The notes under the pieces are model-generated. The model was not told the origin of the DNA, did not search any database, and saw only the letters and a program-made list of their open reading frames with translations. The translations under genes and the position numbers were made by a program. Shown one piece after another: positions 10,150 to 20,563 of a stretch of 64,000 bases of DNA (the stretch's first letter is position 1; each line of letters opens with the position of its first letter). Location of the stretch: positions 57,233 to 121,232 of the forward strand of contig NPFB01000009.1 in NCBI GenBank assembly GCA_014084085.1, in the 5' to 3' direction. The stretch is from Hondaea fermentalgiana (Eukaryota; Sar; Bigyra; Thraustochytrida; Thraustochytriidae).

Positions 10150-10341
10150 CTAGCTGTCTGCGACCTTGCTGTAGTAGTAATCCGCGAAAAGGTCGTCCGT
10201 CGCGGATCCGTCCGAGTCCAATTCGGACCACTTGCCCGCGCCCTTTGCGTCCCTGCGCGGTGCGCAGACCAGGAGGAGGTTGGCACCAAAACCAAGCGCC
10301 GTGAAGACCACGATCAGCGTCGCAGCCAGCACTTCAGGCAT
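10150..10341 (-). CDS. Possible small single-pass membrane protein upstream of SEC6
   Basis: This 63-codon ATG frame ends 14 nt before the SEC6 start, on the same strand. It encodes one hydrophobic segment (about residues 4-27, Ala/Leu/Val/Phe-rich), then a basic Arg-Arg patch and an acidic Ser/Asp tail with Asp-Tyr-Tyr-Tyr, a layout typical of SMIM-type microproteins. It could be a real gene with its own transcript, the first cistron of a shared mRNA, or an upstream ORF that limits SEC6 translation. The stop overlaps a CTAGCTAG repeat. No homologue is recognised. Confidence 0.4.
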   Translation of the reverse strand: MPEVLAATLIVVFTALGFGANLLLVCAPRRDAKGAGKWSELDSDGSATDDLFADYYYSKVADS

Positions 10342-11650
10342 GCCTCCTTTGAAGAAGCTTCACCAGACCGCGTCTTGGTGGTACTAGCCGCGCTGCCCGG
10401 TTAGGCCACGTTCGCTTGCTCGCTCGCTCGCTCCCCCGTATGCCCGCTCGTGCGCACGGCAAGACAATAAGATAAGGCAAGGCCAGGCCAGGCCAGGCCT
10501 TCGCAGGCCGGTTTGGCTCGGCTGGCGCTTCTTCTGGCCCACTCCTCGTCGCTCCTTGCTCCTCGGCCCTCGCAGCTGCTGCTGCTCTCTCTGTCTCTCG
10601 CGCGCGCGATCCCTCTCGCTCGCTCACCTGGGCGCAAGTCTGTGGCGGCGCGGCGTCGCCTCGCCTCCTCGCTGCCGCGCTGGCTGCCTGCGTGCCTGCC
10701 CCTCGCGAGTTTGATCTTTGCCTGACATCAGAGTCCGCGGCTTCCCTCGGACAGTGTGAAGGAGAAGATAGACGAGCTCGCGATGGGTTCTTTCGCCATG
10801 GTCGATTGCCTGTGCTGGCGGGACTTGGTGAGCGAATACAAGCATGCACAATTGGGCGTGCACAATGGCCTGGCCCGCAATGGAAAGCGCTTTGTAGGCC
10901 TACCCTGGCCTTGACCCGCTTACCTTGATGGGGCGATCGATCATGGTGGAGGAACTGGTTGCTGGCGATTTGCTAAAATTTCGAACGCCGCGTCAACAAA
11001 TGGGTTTTACTACATGAACTGTGATCGAGTGCGAGCGCATGGAATACAGAAGAAACTGTACAGGCTTGCTGCTAATCAGGAATGTGTCGTCAGAAATGGG
11101 AGATGTTCAATCTCTAGTAGGACCATTCTGTGGAACGTGATCTTTCGGTTGATCATGCAGGACCAAAGAATGTTGAGACTCTTGAAACACAACGTTGCTC
11201 GACAAGCCAAACCAAGTAGCTGGCTCGACTTCTTTGTCTTTTCTATACCAGTTCGACAAGCCTCGATCTTGACCTTCTTCTCTCTCTTTGGTATTCGGTG
11301 TGTGCCGTGCGTGAAGCGCGGACGAGAACTTGCCTCGCTCATCCCACGCCCACTTGCGACGCCTCAGGTTCTTTCTTGCTTATGCCATCCATACACAGAA
11401 GAAGGGGAGGAGCAGACCAGAAACAACGGAGGGAACGGCGGCGACTGCGAGCGACAGCGAGGAGGCGCCTTGACGCTTTCGCGCAGGACCCAGCTCAGCA
11501 GAAAGAGTCGATCGAGTGGTCGGTATCGCTCGCCATCGCCTGCTCTTCGTCCCCTAGAGGCGAAGCGAGTGACCGAGACAGCCCTGGCTGAGTCGAGGGC
11601 TAGTTTGCAAGATCAAAAAAGACGAGGAGAGAGAGCCCCGACCGGCCCTC
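10342..11650. other. Divergent intergenic region, low-complexity
   Basis: This lies between SEC6 (-) and the RING/PHD gene (+). It contains a GCTC repeat (about 10409-10435), a GGCCAGGCCAGG repeat (about 10480-10500), CT/CG-rich tracts (10570-10640) and a perfect TAGGCCTA at 10895-10902. Several overlapping frames in different phases are low-complexity and unconvincing. It probably holds both promoters and 5' leaders. Confidence 0.55.
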
Positions 11651-13558
11651 ATGAACGAAGAGCAAGAGCTTTCCGAGAGCGCGCCTTGTGCAGACGGACA
11701 GCACAGAAGCGGAAGCAGACGCAGAGGACAGCCTACGTCCCGCGGAGTCGCCTCGACTAAGCAAGAGAATGTGGAGAATGTGGAGAATGTCAAGTCCGCA
11801 CTGGATGTCGAAAGGAGACAAGAGCAAAATGTGATCAAACAAGAGCCCGGTACCAGCTCCTCAGCGGCCGCAATCAAGCAAGCACCACAGCCTGTTGACA
11901 ACGAACAGGTAGTTAAAGAGGAGCAGCAAGAACAGAAAACCACAGAGGAAAAGTCTCCTGACAATGAAGAAGGCGTCGATGATGATACGGATGCGGCAAC
12001 GTGTGCCATTTGTTGCGACGAAATGTTAGACGAGACGAAAGTCTCTAAACCCCAATCCTGCGACCACCCATTTCACTATGAGTGTCTCCTCGCCTGGATA
12101 ACTAGTGGAACAAACGACCGCTGTCCGTTTTGCAGAATTCCAGTTACTAAATTGTGGAACCCGAGCAAACAATGCTTTGAGAGTTTTGCTCGCAAAAATG
12201 AAGAGTCGTTTCGAGATGACAGAGCCTCGGGACTACCCGCAGATTTTCATGACCCATACGCGCATGTGCTTTGCTTCATGTGCGGTACACCTGGGGATGA
12301 CGAAACGCTCATGCTCTGTGGAGACGACACGTCAGCGTGCGAGCGGGCTTGTCACGCCGGCTGCCTAGGTATGGACTCGGTTCCAGACGGCGTATGGACA
12401 TGTCCTGCGTGCGCTGGTCTCTCCATGCCATATACAATCACCCGAGATTGGGTGACGAGGCTCGTCTCTTTCGTGTCCGAAGGCGCTCAGCTGGATGATC
12501 CGGGAAGTGGCGCCGTTGACGCTCGTCGGGAGCGGCTCGGACGGGTCGTTTTGCAACTCCAACACATTCGAAATCGCCGCGTTCAGTTCGCACTTCGCGT
12601 CGATCTCCTTCAAGCGCTCGGCCGCTGGGTTCGCCCCGGCGCCAGCACCGGGGAAGAGGCAATTCGCGTCGCCATTCTCACGCAACTCACTGCAATCTTT
12701 GATCACGTTGACTTTCGCCTTGCAAAGCAATCAAAGGTCGGTGCAGCACTCGTACGCTGCATGAATGCGCCAGAGGAAGAGAATTCTCCTCGCAGTCGTC
12801 ATCTGGAGGATGGGATTCTGGGCAAAATTCAACGCCTGGCCACACAATCTCTGACCCAGCGTCCTCAACTCCCGGCAATTCTCGTAAATCACATCCGAGC
12901 TTTGTCCCGCGCACGCGAGCGAGGCAATGGTCCACAATCTCGAGTCAAGCTTGCGTATGGTAACGCTGCAGGCGAGCTTGACCGCACGCAAGCCTCCTTG
13001 CCCTCCACAATGAAGACGCTAAGCTCCAGAGATTGGTCTGCCCGTGACACCAAGCGTTTACTCTTGTATGGCAATACCAAGGAAGAAGTGTCGGCCCGGG
13101 AAGATGTCTCGAAGCGTCCGCGCGTCAGTCTCCACGCTTCGTCCGTGACAGCACCGTCCGCGTCTTCTTCCTCGTCGTCATCATCATCTTCCGCCCATGT
13201 TGAGACCTCGGCGCCGCCTCGAGAGGAGCGTGCCCATTCAGCCTCGTCTCGCTCAAGGATTGTTCACGCTGCAGTCTCAGCTGCGCTTGATGCCGTGATT
13301 GAGCGTGATGTCCAGAACGTTGCAGAGCTGAATCCATTGAAAAGGGCCAAGGTCCGCGAATTGGCTTTGAAAGAATTCATGAACGATGGTGCTCATCGCG
13401 ACGCATTTGAAGCTGTTATTGCCGTGCGCTCGTCTGTTTTTGATATTGACGAGCGCAAAGAGCCTGACGTTTTCGTGGCGTCCATCTTGGGCAAATCGTC
13501 AGACCAAGTAAGTCTCAACATGAAACGCATTATCCAGTTCGTTGCTTGGGATGTATAG
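11651..13558 (+). CDS. RING finger plus PHD finger protein (PHRF1-like architecture)
   Basis: A 635-residue protein starting at ATG 11651. After an acidic, Gln/Glu-rich N-terminus of ~115 residues comes a RING finger (DNA about 12000-12140). Its pairs are Cys-Ala-Ile-Cys, then Cys-Asp-His-Pro-Phe-His-Tyr-Glu-Cys and finally Cys-Pro-Phe-Cys, a RING-H2 type E3 ligase fold. A PHD finger follows at about 12270-12420, with Cys-Phe-Met-Cys, Cys-Ala-rich spacers and a closing Trp-Thr-Cys-Pro-Ala-Cys. RING followed by PHD is the order seen in PHRF1, which links ubiquitin ligase activity to chromatin reading. The remaining ~380 residues include helical stretches, a poly-Ser tract and a charged C-terminal helical region without a named domain. 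I infer a nuclear E3 ligase; orthology to PHRF1 is not established. Confidence 0.8.
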   Translation: MNEEQELSESAPCADGQHRSGSRRRGQPTSRGVASTKQENVENVENVKSALDVERRQEQNVIKQEPGTSSSAAAIKQAPQPVDNEQVVKEEQQEQKTTEEKSPDNEEGVDDDTDAATCAICCDEMLDETKVSKPQSCDHPFHYECLLAWITSGTNDRCPFCRIPVTKLWNPSKQCFESFARKNEESFRDDRASGLPADFHDPYAHVLCFMCGTPGDDETLMLCGDDTSACERACHAGCLGMDSVPDGVWTCPACAGLSMPYTITRDWVTRLVSFVSEGAQLDDPGSGAVDARRERLGRVVLQLQHIRNRRVQFALRVDLLQALGRWVRPGASTGEEAIRVAILTQLTAIFDHVDFRLAKQSKVGAALVRCMNAPEEENSPRSRHLEDGILGKIQRLATQSLTQRPQLPAILVNHIRALSRARERGNGPQSRVKLAYGNAAGELDRTQASLPSTMKTLSSRDWSARDTKRLLLYGNTKEEVSAREDVSKRPRVSLHASSVTAPSASSSSSSSSSSAHVETSAPPREERAHSASSRSRIVHAAVSAALDAVIERDVQNVAELNPLKRAKVRELALKEFMNDGAHRDAFEAVIAVRSSVFDIDERKEPDVFVASILGKSSDQVSLNMKRIIQFVAWDV

Positions 13559-14673
13559 ATAGATAGATCTGTAGCAAGAAATATTGTGAATATCGACACG
13601 GACCAAAAGTTCTGTCCACCGAATCTTGCACGAAGCAAGCCAGCAATTCAAATGCGCTTGATCACAGTGGAAGTGATGGGAAAAACAAAACAAGCAGTAC
13701 GTGTCAACGACGACTAGAATAGGAGATTGATGAAAGTCAGATGACCTCCCTCCACTAATAGGCCAGCTTCATTCAAAGTAGCAAAGAGCCTGCCTAGGTC
13801 ATCTATCCTATGTATCAAGTCGGTCTTGCTATATTCTTGCCAAAGCGAAAGCTTGATTCTTTAAAAATGACAATGAATGGACGAGACAATGCATTGCGAA
13901 CTCGAGGAGGCCTCCGTTACACCCATGCAATACAAAGGTGATTTGAATCGCCCAAAGCTGACCAGCAAACCTTTGCAGCATGAGAGAAGCGGAACCTCCC
14001 CCAGGAGACGTTTGAGTTATTGAATAAACAAGGAAGGAGTTGAAGAGGTATTCAGAATGGCTATCTACCCCAGTCATTCTAGAAAATTGCTCCATTCTGC
14101 AGACAAAGCTAACATGCTCAGCCACAAACCATGCTCACCTAGCAGAAACACGCTGTACAAGAGTATTTATTCAGATGGCTTGCCTCGCTTGTACTGGCCT
14201 CTAAGACACATGTGAAACTTCAAAACCTTCTTTCTACTTACATTATAAATTGCGTTTCGCCCGACACCACTCTGTTGGAGTGGTTTTAGCGCAACTCCTA
14301 TACGATTAGTACTAATCCCAAGGCTTGGGCGCCTGACCACACTTCATGTTTGAGTTTTTGTCGGTCGTCCAAGAAATCTTACACTTTTCTTACAAATTTA
14401 TATAAATATATCATTTTAGATACAAAATAAAACACTTAACTCATATTTGATATTAAAAAATATAATCTTTTAAATTACAAATTTGCGTTTATAAACTCTA
14501 AAACATACTAATATTGTACAACCATAATAATTTATCAATAATTTGTTACATTTTGCTGCATAATTATATATATGCAACATATAACAAAATTCATATTAAA
14601 ATTTGTCGACTTATATTGTGTGTTGGAGTAGTTGTCGGGCAACCAAGCCTTGGGATGAGTACTTGGTGCACAC
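13559..14673. other. Gene-poor region with AT-rich island
   Basis: No convincing gene. Composition changes abruptly: about 14385-14620 is strongly AT-rich (repeated ATAAATATA and AAATTA words), unlike the rest of the window. It ends in a copy of a direct repeat (14621-14673) that abuts the gap. A small ATAGATAG repeat follows the RING/PHD stop. Confidence 0.6.
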
Positions 14674-14773
14674 NNNNNNNNNNNNNNNNNNNNNNNNNNN
14701 NNNNNNNNNNNNNNNNNNNNNNNNNNNNNNNNNNNNNNNNNNNNNNNNNNNNNNNNNNNNNNNNNNNNNNNNN
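14674..14773. other. Assembly gap (100 N)
   Basis: Exactly 100 N. Both flanks carry the same 53-bp sequence in the same orientation, so the gap probably sits in a repeat that could not be resolved. Confidence 0.99.
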
Positions 14774-15266
14774 TGTTGGAGTAGTTGTCGGGCAACCAAG
14801 CCTTGGGATGAGTACTTGGTGCACACGAATGAGTCAACGACTCTTGTACAGTGCTGGTGCTGGAGGACGACGTTTCGGTATCGAGGAGGTTCAACTCGGT
14901 AATGATGGGATCAAACCAAGGCTTCAATTCTGGGCGTTGAGCCTGCGTGGCCATTTTTAAAATGGCCTTCGCGAATTTTGCTTCATCGGTGATGTCGTGT
15001 CCGAACATCGCGAGACTGAATTCGCGAAGAGCTTGGTTGAGTGTAGGACCGTGAGAGTTTGATGTTCTTCGGCTTGGAGGAGGAGGAGGTGTCACTCCAA
15101 CTCTGTGAAGCGGAGATCGATAACCGAAGTGTTCCCCTTTAACATCCGAGGGACTGGTGAGTTCTTCTTCCATGTTCGCTATGTTCTTGTTTCGGGCAAT
15201 CAATCGCGCAAGCCGTTCCTTTGCTTGCCTTTTTGTTGTACTTTCTGCCGTAGACGATGAGCTCAT
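14774..15266 (-). CDS. Hypothetical protein, truncated at gap
   Basis: A minus-strand frame with its first ATG at 15266 runs ~164 codons into the gap. It encodes a Ser/Thr-rich start, a basic helix (Lys/Arg/Ala/Leu), a Pro-Pro-Pro-Pro-Pro run and a helical segment with Phe-Gly-His-Asp and Trp-Phe-Asp-Pro. Its last ~20 residues are encoded by the direct repeat, and an in-frame copy of the same peptide lies upstream of the ATG (15323-15386). It could be part of a mobile element's ORF. No domain is recognised. Confidence 0.35.
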
Positions 15267-15386
15267 GCGGTGCACGAGCAGGAGATGGTAGCTCTTTTGG
15301 CAGAGCTTTGGAGCTGATAACTTGTTGGAGTAGTTGTCGGGCAACCAAGCCTTGGGATGAGTACTTGGTGCACACGAATGAGTCAA

Positions 15387-17163
15387 CGACTCTTGTACAG
15401 TGCTGGTCTGCTAGCCTTGTCTGCAGCCAAGACAGCAATGAGCAATCAATGATCCTATTTGATCGCTTTCCAGCCACCGACGGCAGGCAGGCGCGCGCGT
15501 AGGCTCGTGGGCGTCCCCACGGCTCTCCGCACGGCGCACCGTGCTTTGCATGCAGTCAGCTCAATAAAGTACCAACGGACGTGTAGCCTATGAAAGAGCT
15601 TGAGAAGGAGTTTGGATGCGTTTCTACCATTCTTTTAAGGTTCTAGACGACAAAAGTAACGTGTGCAGCATGTTCGACTCTATCGCGTTGAAGAGAACAA
15701 GCTCCCCGGATGGACTTCCTTTCTCCTCGTTGGAAGACGCCAGACATTTAAAATTAATCAGCAACTTTGTCAACTGAACCTCTGATGCTTTTTTTCTTTG
15801 TCCTCCGAAAGCGGAGACGCAGTATAAGATCTTTGCAGATTTCAAGAGACGAGATTGGGGGGTGCAATGTTTGCAGGTTTTTTGCGTTTGAGCAGACGGT
15901 TTGCAGGTTTTTTGCGTTTGAGCAGACGGGTCAGGAACGATGAACTTAATGCGCTCAGCTCCACGGCAATCATGCGGAAATTCTCACCGCGCGATGCAGA
16001 GGAGAAAAAGAGCTCATGCGAGGACGCTGGCAAAGAAGTTCCATTTAAGAAGAGCATTCAAGTCGAATTTTGACAACACATTTTATAAAAGCAAGCAATA
16101 CTCTCAAAATGCCGCAGTCTAACTCCGCAGCAGTAACTTGCCCAATGTCCAGCAGCCCGAATGGAAAATAAACAGCCAGAGCGGCAAGTGAAACTCAGCG
16201 CATTCGCAATTGCAGAAACACCCATTTCAAATGAAAAATTGACTTCCCATGCTGTTGAGCTGCAAGGCGGAATGTGCGTAAGACCCAAATAATGCGAGTA
16301 TGGCCTAGCTCAGTCCTATGCACAGTTTTGTTGATAGACCTAGGCCCTAGGTTAGATTTTATCAGGCGTAGTAAATCCTTGGTCTACGTCTATACTAGCC
16401 TTATCTAAAGCGCTTGCAGCAAAATGCTCTCAAGAATAGAGGCCGTCGTATAGATTCCTCATGGCCGCTCTATTCTCGGTTCCGAATGCTCCAGTGAATG
16501 TGTTGCAGCAAGTAAACGTTGACGGGGTTGCTATTCGCGCCTTCTCCCTTTCATCCGTCCATCGCTCATTGCCGCCAAATTCGCGGTCCTTCGATCAGGC
16601 TGCAGATCGGATGGGCAGGTAGGTCCGCGTACGGTACGAGCGTAGCCCCACGTCCTGACTGACAAGGCCGCAGCAGCGGACAGTGGGACAGACGTGCACG
16701 ACGATAACGATATGAACTTGGACTTTTAGTCAGAGCTGACCGAGTCTCGGGGCTGACTGACCTACTTTCAAACTGGACTCAGGGTCTTCTCGCCAGGCAG
16801 TCCGACTGCATTGACCAACGCTGCACGCACGCTCTGTTGCCCAGACACAGAGCGAAGCAGCGTCTCTGGAGCGGCTTGGCAGCACTCGTCAACGCCCTCT
16901 CTACGACCCACGGGCCGCGGCGCCTCCTCTTGCCCTCCTCTGGCCGCCACTGTGACGATCCTGCGACTTCCATCCATCTCCAGGCGCTCCCAAGGCGCTC
17001 TCGCGCCGCTCTCGAGCCGCTCTCGTCTTCCTCGCCCGGCCTCGCCGCCAGGCGCTGCGGCAAAACCTTTACTCCGTTTCTGTCTTCGTCTCCGTCTCCC
17101 TCGTCCTCTCCACCCCGTCCCGGCCGCCGCCCTCGAGCCAGACCCGCGCGCCTCGCCCACGCC
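15387..17163. other. Intergenic region; 30-bp tandem duplication at 15871-15930
   Basis: No complete gene is seen. A near-perfect 30-bp duplication (15871-15900 and 15901-15930) lies in a short open frame, 15867-16072 (+), encoding a repeated 10-residue peptide followed by a charged tail. A possible acceptor (CTTTGCAG, ending at 15838) precedes it, so this may be a 3' exon or a decayed gene. Around 16330 lies ACCTAGGCCCTAGGT. The last ~350 bp are GC-rich and probably form the 5' leader of the ankyrin-kinase gene; a frame open from 16837 is low-complexity before 17164. Confidence 0.4.
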
Positions 17164-20100
17164 ATGGCGTCGCGCGCGCGCACCAAGAGCTTGCGCGGCC
17201 TCATCACGAACGGCGACGTCGCCGGCGTGCAGCGCGCCGTGCAGGACGACCCCGCCCTGCTCAACGCGACGGTGACGTCGAGAAAGCACTCGCCGCTCAT
17301 GTGGGCCCTTCATGCAGACTCTGGGGGCCAGCCCGCCATCGCGCGGTGGCTCGTTGAGCAAGGCGCCAAGCTCGACCTGCAGACCAACGCTGGATGGACC
17401 GCGCTCATGATCGCGTGCCGCTACGGCCAGCCCGACACGGCCCAGTTGCTCATCGAGCAGGGCGCCAAGCTCGACCTACAGACCGACGCTGGATGGACCG
17501 CGCTCATGATCGCGTGCCGCCACGACCAGCCCGACACGGCCCAGTTGCTCATCGAGCAGGGCGCCAAGCTCGACCTGCAGAACAATGATAAAACCTCCGC
17601 GCTCATGTTCGCGTGCCGCCACGACCAGCCCGGCACTGCCCAGGTGCTCATCGAGCGAGGCGTCCACCTCGACCTGCAGGACGTCAAGGGATGGACCGCG
17701 CTCATGTGCGCGTGCAACTACCACCAGCCCGAGACGGCCCAGTTGCTGATCCAGCGCGGCGCCAACCTCGACCTGCAGCAACCCGATGGATGGACTGCGC
17801 TCATGCTGGCAAGTCAGCCGCCATCTAAACCGCATCACACCGCGGCGGGTCTCCTGCGCAGCCTCAAGCTCTGCTGCGCGGCGGGCGCCGATCTAAATCT
17901 GAAAAATGATGAAGGCAAGGACGCGCTGGCGCTGGCCAAGAGAAGAAATCTCGCCGACGCCGTTGCGTTTCTGGAGTTCACGACGATGTTAGAGGTAGCG
18001 CGGGGTGTGCAGGGTAGGTCGCAGCAGTCGCGGAGCGTCATGGCGGCGTCATTGCTTTCGCAAGAGTAAGTTACACAGAAACGATGGAGTCTGCGCCGCC
18101 TTTTTTGTTCTGACGTTCGTTCTTGTATAAACTCTCAGCAATGAAGACACAGAGCCCGATACCATTTTCGACAGCGCTCAAGATTTGTACCAAAAGAGCC
18201 AGACGCCTCTTATGCATGCATGCCTGAAGGGCAACCTTGCAAGGGCAAAAGAGCTCGTGGGGGACGGGGCACAGATCGACGCGCGTGACAAACTGGGCCT
18301 CACCCCAATGATCTATGCATGCAGATTCTTCAGGGAAGATGACAGTTTGACTTTTGCAAAGCTTCTCTTTGAGCATGGCGCAGGTCTTTCGAGCGACTCC
18401 CTCGGGATTGAGATGGCTCTTGCGCATGTTTCTTCCAAGAATCGCATGGAGTTGTCCGCTTTTCTTTCTTTCATAAGTTCGCTACCGCTGGAACATTTCG
18501 ACAGCAACGCACTGCGAGTGAGGGTCGTCAAGCTCTTCGATGAGGGTGTTCGAACGCTGGGAGACGCCCACAGTCTCACTTCTGCTCGTCTTGAGCAACT
18601 AGGGATATCAAGTGCGCCAGATCGCCGCGAGTTGCTCCTATTGTTTGCGTATTCTGGGCAAACAATCAATATCGAAGCACTCGCGCAAAAGATCTCGCTT
18701 GCAAGGACAAAGCCCAAGAAAGGGAAAGCTATTTTACATCCGCGTCTGACTGACTTCTTTGCCGAGCAGCTTTCGCGCAAGGACCCGGTCGCATCTCTTG
18801 CAGATTTTGACGAGCAGCAAAGCAGTCTTCGCGAAAAGGAGCAAGAGCTGATTGCGCTCCAAAAGGCTGTCAAAACAGACTTGAACAAGATTTCTGAACG
18901 AGATAAAACCCGACGTGACCTTGTCGCGGGTATTCGTAATGCCTTGTCAGGGGATGTCGAAGATCAGCTGGAAAAGATACAAGCGGACCCAGGAACCAAG
19001 GCCGTGGTGGAATATTGCCATAGTCTGCGGAAGGAAATTCCGAAAATATCTGCGGTCGTTGACAATGTTATCGCACCAGTCACCTTTGACCAAGTGCAGG
19101 AAGCAACGCGAGACGCGGCAGAGGCTGTTGAGGCCTGGGAGGCTCGGCACGACACGAGCGCTGCGCGTAAGCGCACTAAGAAAGCCATCGATGCTTTGGA
19201 AGAGAGCGCCAAGCGCCTCGGTATCCAAGCGACATTCTTGATGACGTTTAGACATCCTGACAAGACAAGGCATGTCGCGATGGAGCTACAAAACGTACAG
19301 CAAGCACTGAAAGCGGAGCTCGGCACCTTAGCGAACGTCGATCCCATGACAGACGCCCCGCTGGAGGAGGTGCGGCGTGCGTTGGCCAACACCATATCGT
19401 TTTACACTTGCACAGTGGAGAACAAAGTCTCGCGCTTACAAAAGGCCGTAAAAGACTTGTCGAGTTCTCTTTCCCGTCACGTTCCCGGACTCTCGGCGCC
19501 GGACACGTCACAGGTAACGAAATTGATGAAGAACTTTCGTCAGAATAAAAGAAAACGAGAAGATCTCGAGCGCGACCTCGAGCGAATCCGCGAGGATGCC
19601 AATGACGGAGATGCCGAAGCGCAGACCAAAATTCCTGGCCTCAAGCAAGAGCTTGCTCAGATTAAGAGTGTTTACAAGATGGACAGCGAGCTGCGCAATA
19701 AACGCGCACGGGTGCTGAGGCATGCGGAAGAGCACTACCCTGAGCTGCTCCGGGATCAAGAGTGGCTGAAGCGCCTGGGTGTGAGCGACGATGGAGCACG
19801 GTTGAAGCTGTCAAAGCTGGGTCTATGGTTGGCGAATGCAAAGCGTGAAGACTTTGAGACCCTCGAAAAGCTTGCGTCCAAGCCCGGCAAGACCGTGCTC
19901 AAAGTGCGCGATCTCAACGACCGAGAATTTGTGCTCAAAACCTTTCATCTCGCCGACGAAGAGTGGAGCAGTCGTTTTTATCACCAAGTCGCAGCGCTTG
20001 CTCAGATCAAATCAGACAACATCGTGCGTATCCAAGGCGTCTTTATGCAAGACGCGCATCAGGGATGCGCTTTGATGCCGTTCTATTCGGGTGGCAACCT

Positions 20101-20563
20101 TGCCATCTGGATCCGCGACAACCCGCATGCAGACCTTGCGATGCGCAGACGCATCGCAATCGGTCTTTTGTCCGGCCTCCACGACTTGCACTCGCAAAGC
20201 TTGGTGCATTGTGACCTCAAGCCAGAGAATGTTTTTCTCACTCAAGGCCTTTTACCCGTTCTCGGCGACATTGGTGGTGTTCCATTGTACAATGTGACCT
20301 TGGCACAGCCTGTGCAAGCCACCTTGAAATATATGGCCCCTGAGCTTTGCAGCGGATGTCTCAATGAAGCAGAGTCTGCTGTAGATCTGTTCTCCGCGGG
20401 CATGGTCCTCGGGGACCTCTATGAGGGCTCGGGAACACCCGACGCTATGCAGTCGCTCATTTCGTCCCTGCAGTCTGCAGATCCAACACAGCGACCCACT
20501 GCGCTCGAGGCCTTGCGTCACGAGGCCTTGCGTCATGAGGCGTTTAAGGTTGAGCCCGTGTAA
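17164..20563 (+). CDS. Ankyrin-repeat, SAM-like, coiled-coil protein kinase (two exons)
   Basis: Exons 17164-18065 and 18139-20563 join in frame to give ~1108 residues. ATG 17164 has context CACGCCATGG. Exon 1 encodes about six 33-residue ankyrin repeats (Gly-Trp-Thr-Ala-Leu-Met pattern), several nearly identical at DNA level, and exon 2 opens with two more. A SAM-like helical segment follows (about 18500-18650, Leu-Glu-Gln-Leu-Gly-Ile), then two coiled-coil regions. A protein kinase domain ends the chain, with the Val-Leu-Lys lysine at about residue 901, His-Cys-Asp-Leu-Lys-Pro-Glu-Asn at 991-998, Asp-Ile-Gly for DFG at 1011 and Met-Ala-Pro-Glu-Leu. The glycine-rich loop is poorly formed; the catalytic Lys and both Asp residues are present. 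The architecture resembles RIPK4/ankyrin-TKL kinases in reverse domain order. It is probably a signalling kinase scaffolded by ankyrin repeats; substrates are unknown. Confidence 0.8.
18066..18138 (+). other. Spliceosomal intron, 73 nt
   Basis: Donor GTAAGT at 18066-18071, acceptor CTCTCAG ending at 18138. Without splicing the exon 1 frame stops at TAA 18067-18069. With splicing the split codon GA|C is restored and the ankyrin reading continues in the frame of the downstream kinase. A pyrimidine-rich stretch (CCGCCTTTTTTGTTC) lies upstream of the acceptor. Confidence 0.85.

Larger units (their letters stand above)
14621..15407. repeat. Direct repeats of 53-84 bp flanking an assembly gap
   Basis: A sequence beginning TGTTGGAGTAGTTGTCGGGC occurs at 14621-14673 (cut by the gap), 14774-14857 and 15323-15406. 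The last two share about 84 bp, through GTACAGTGCTGGT. They could be terminal repeats of a small element, a recent tandem duplication, or a collapsed repeat at the gap edges. Confidence 0.85.
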
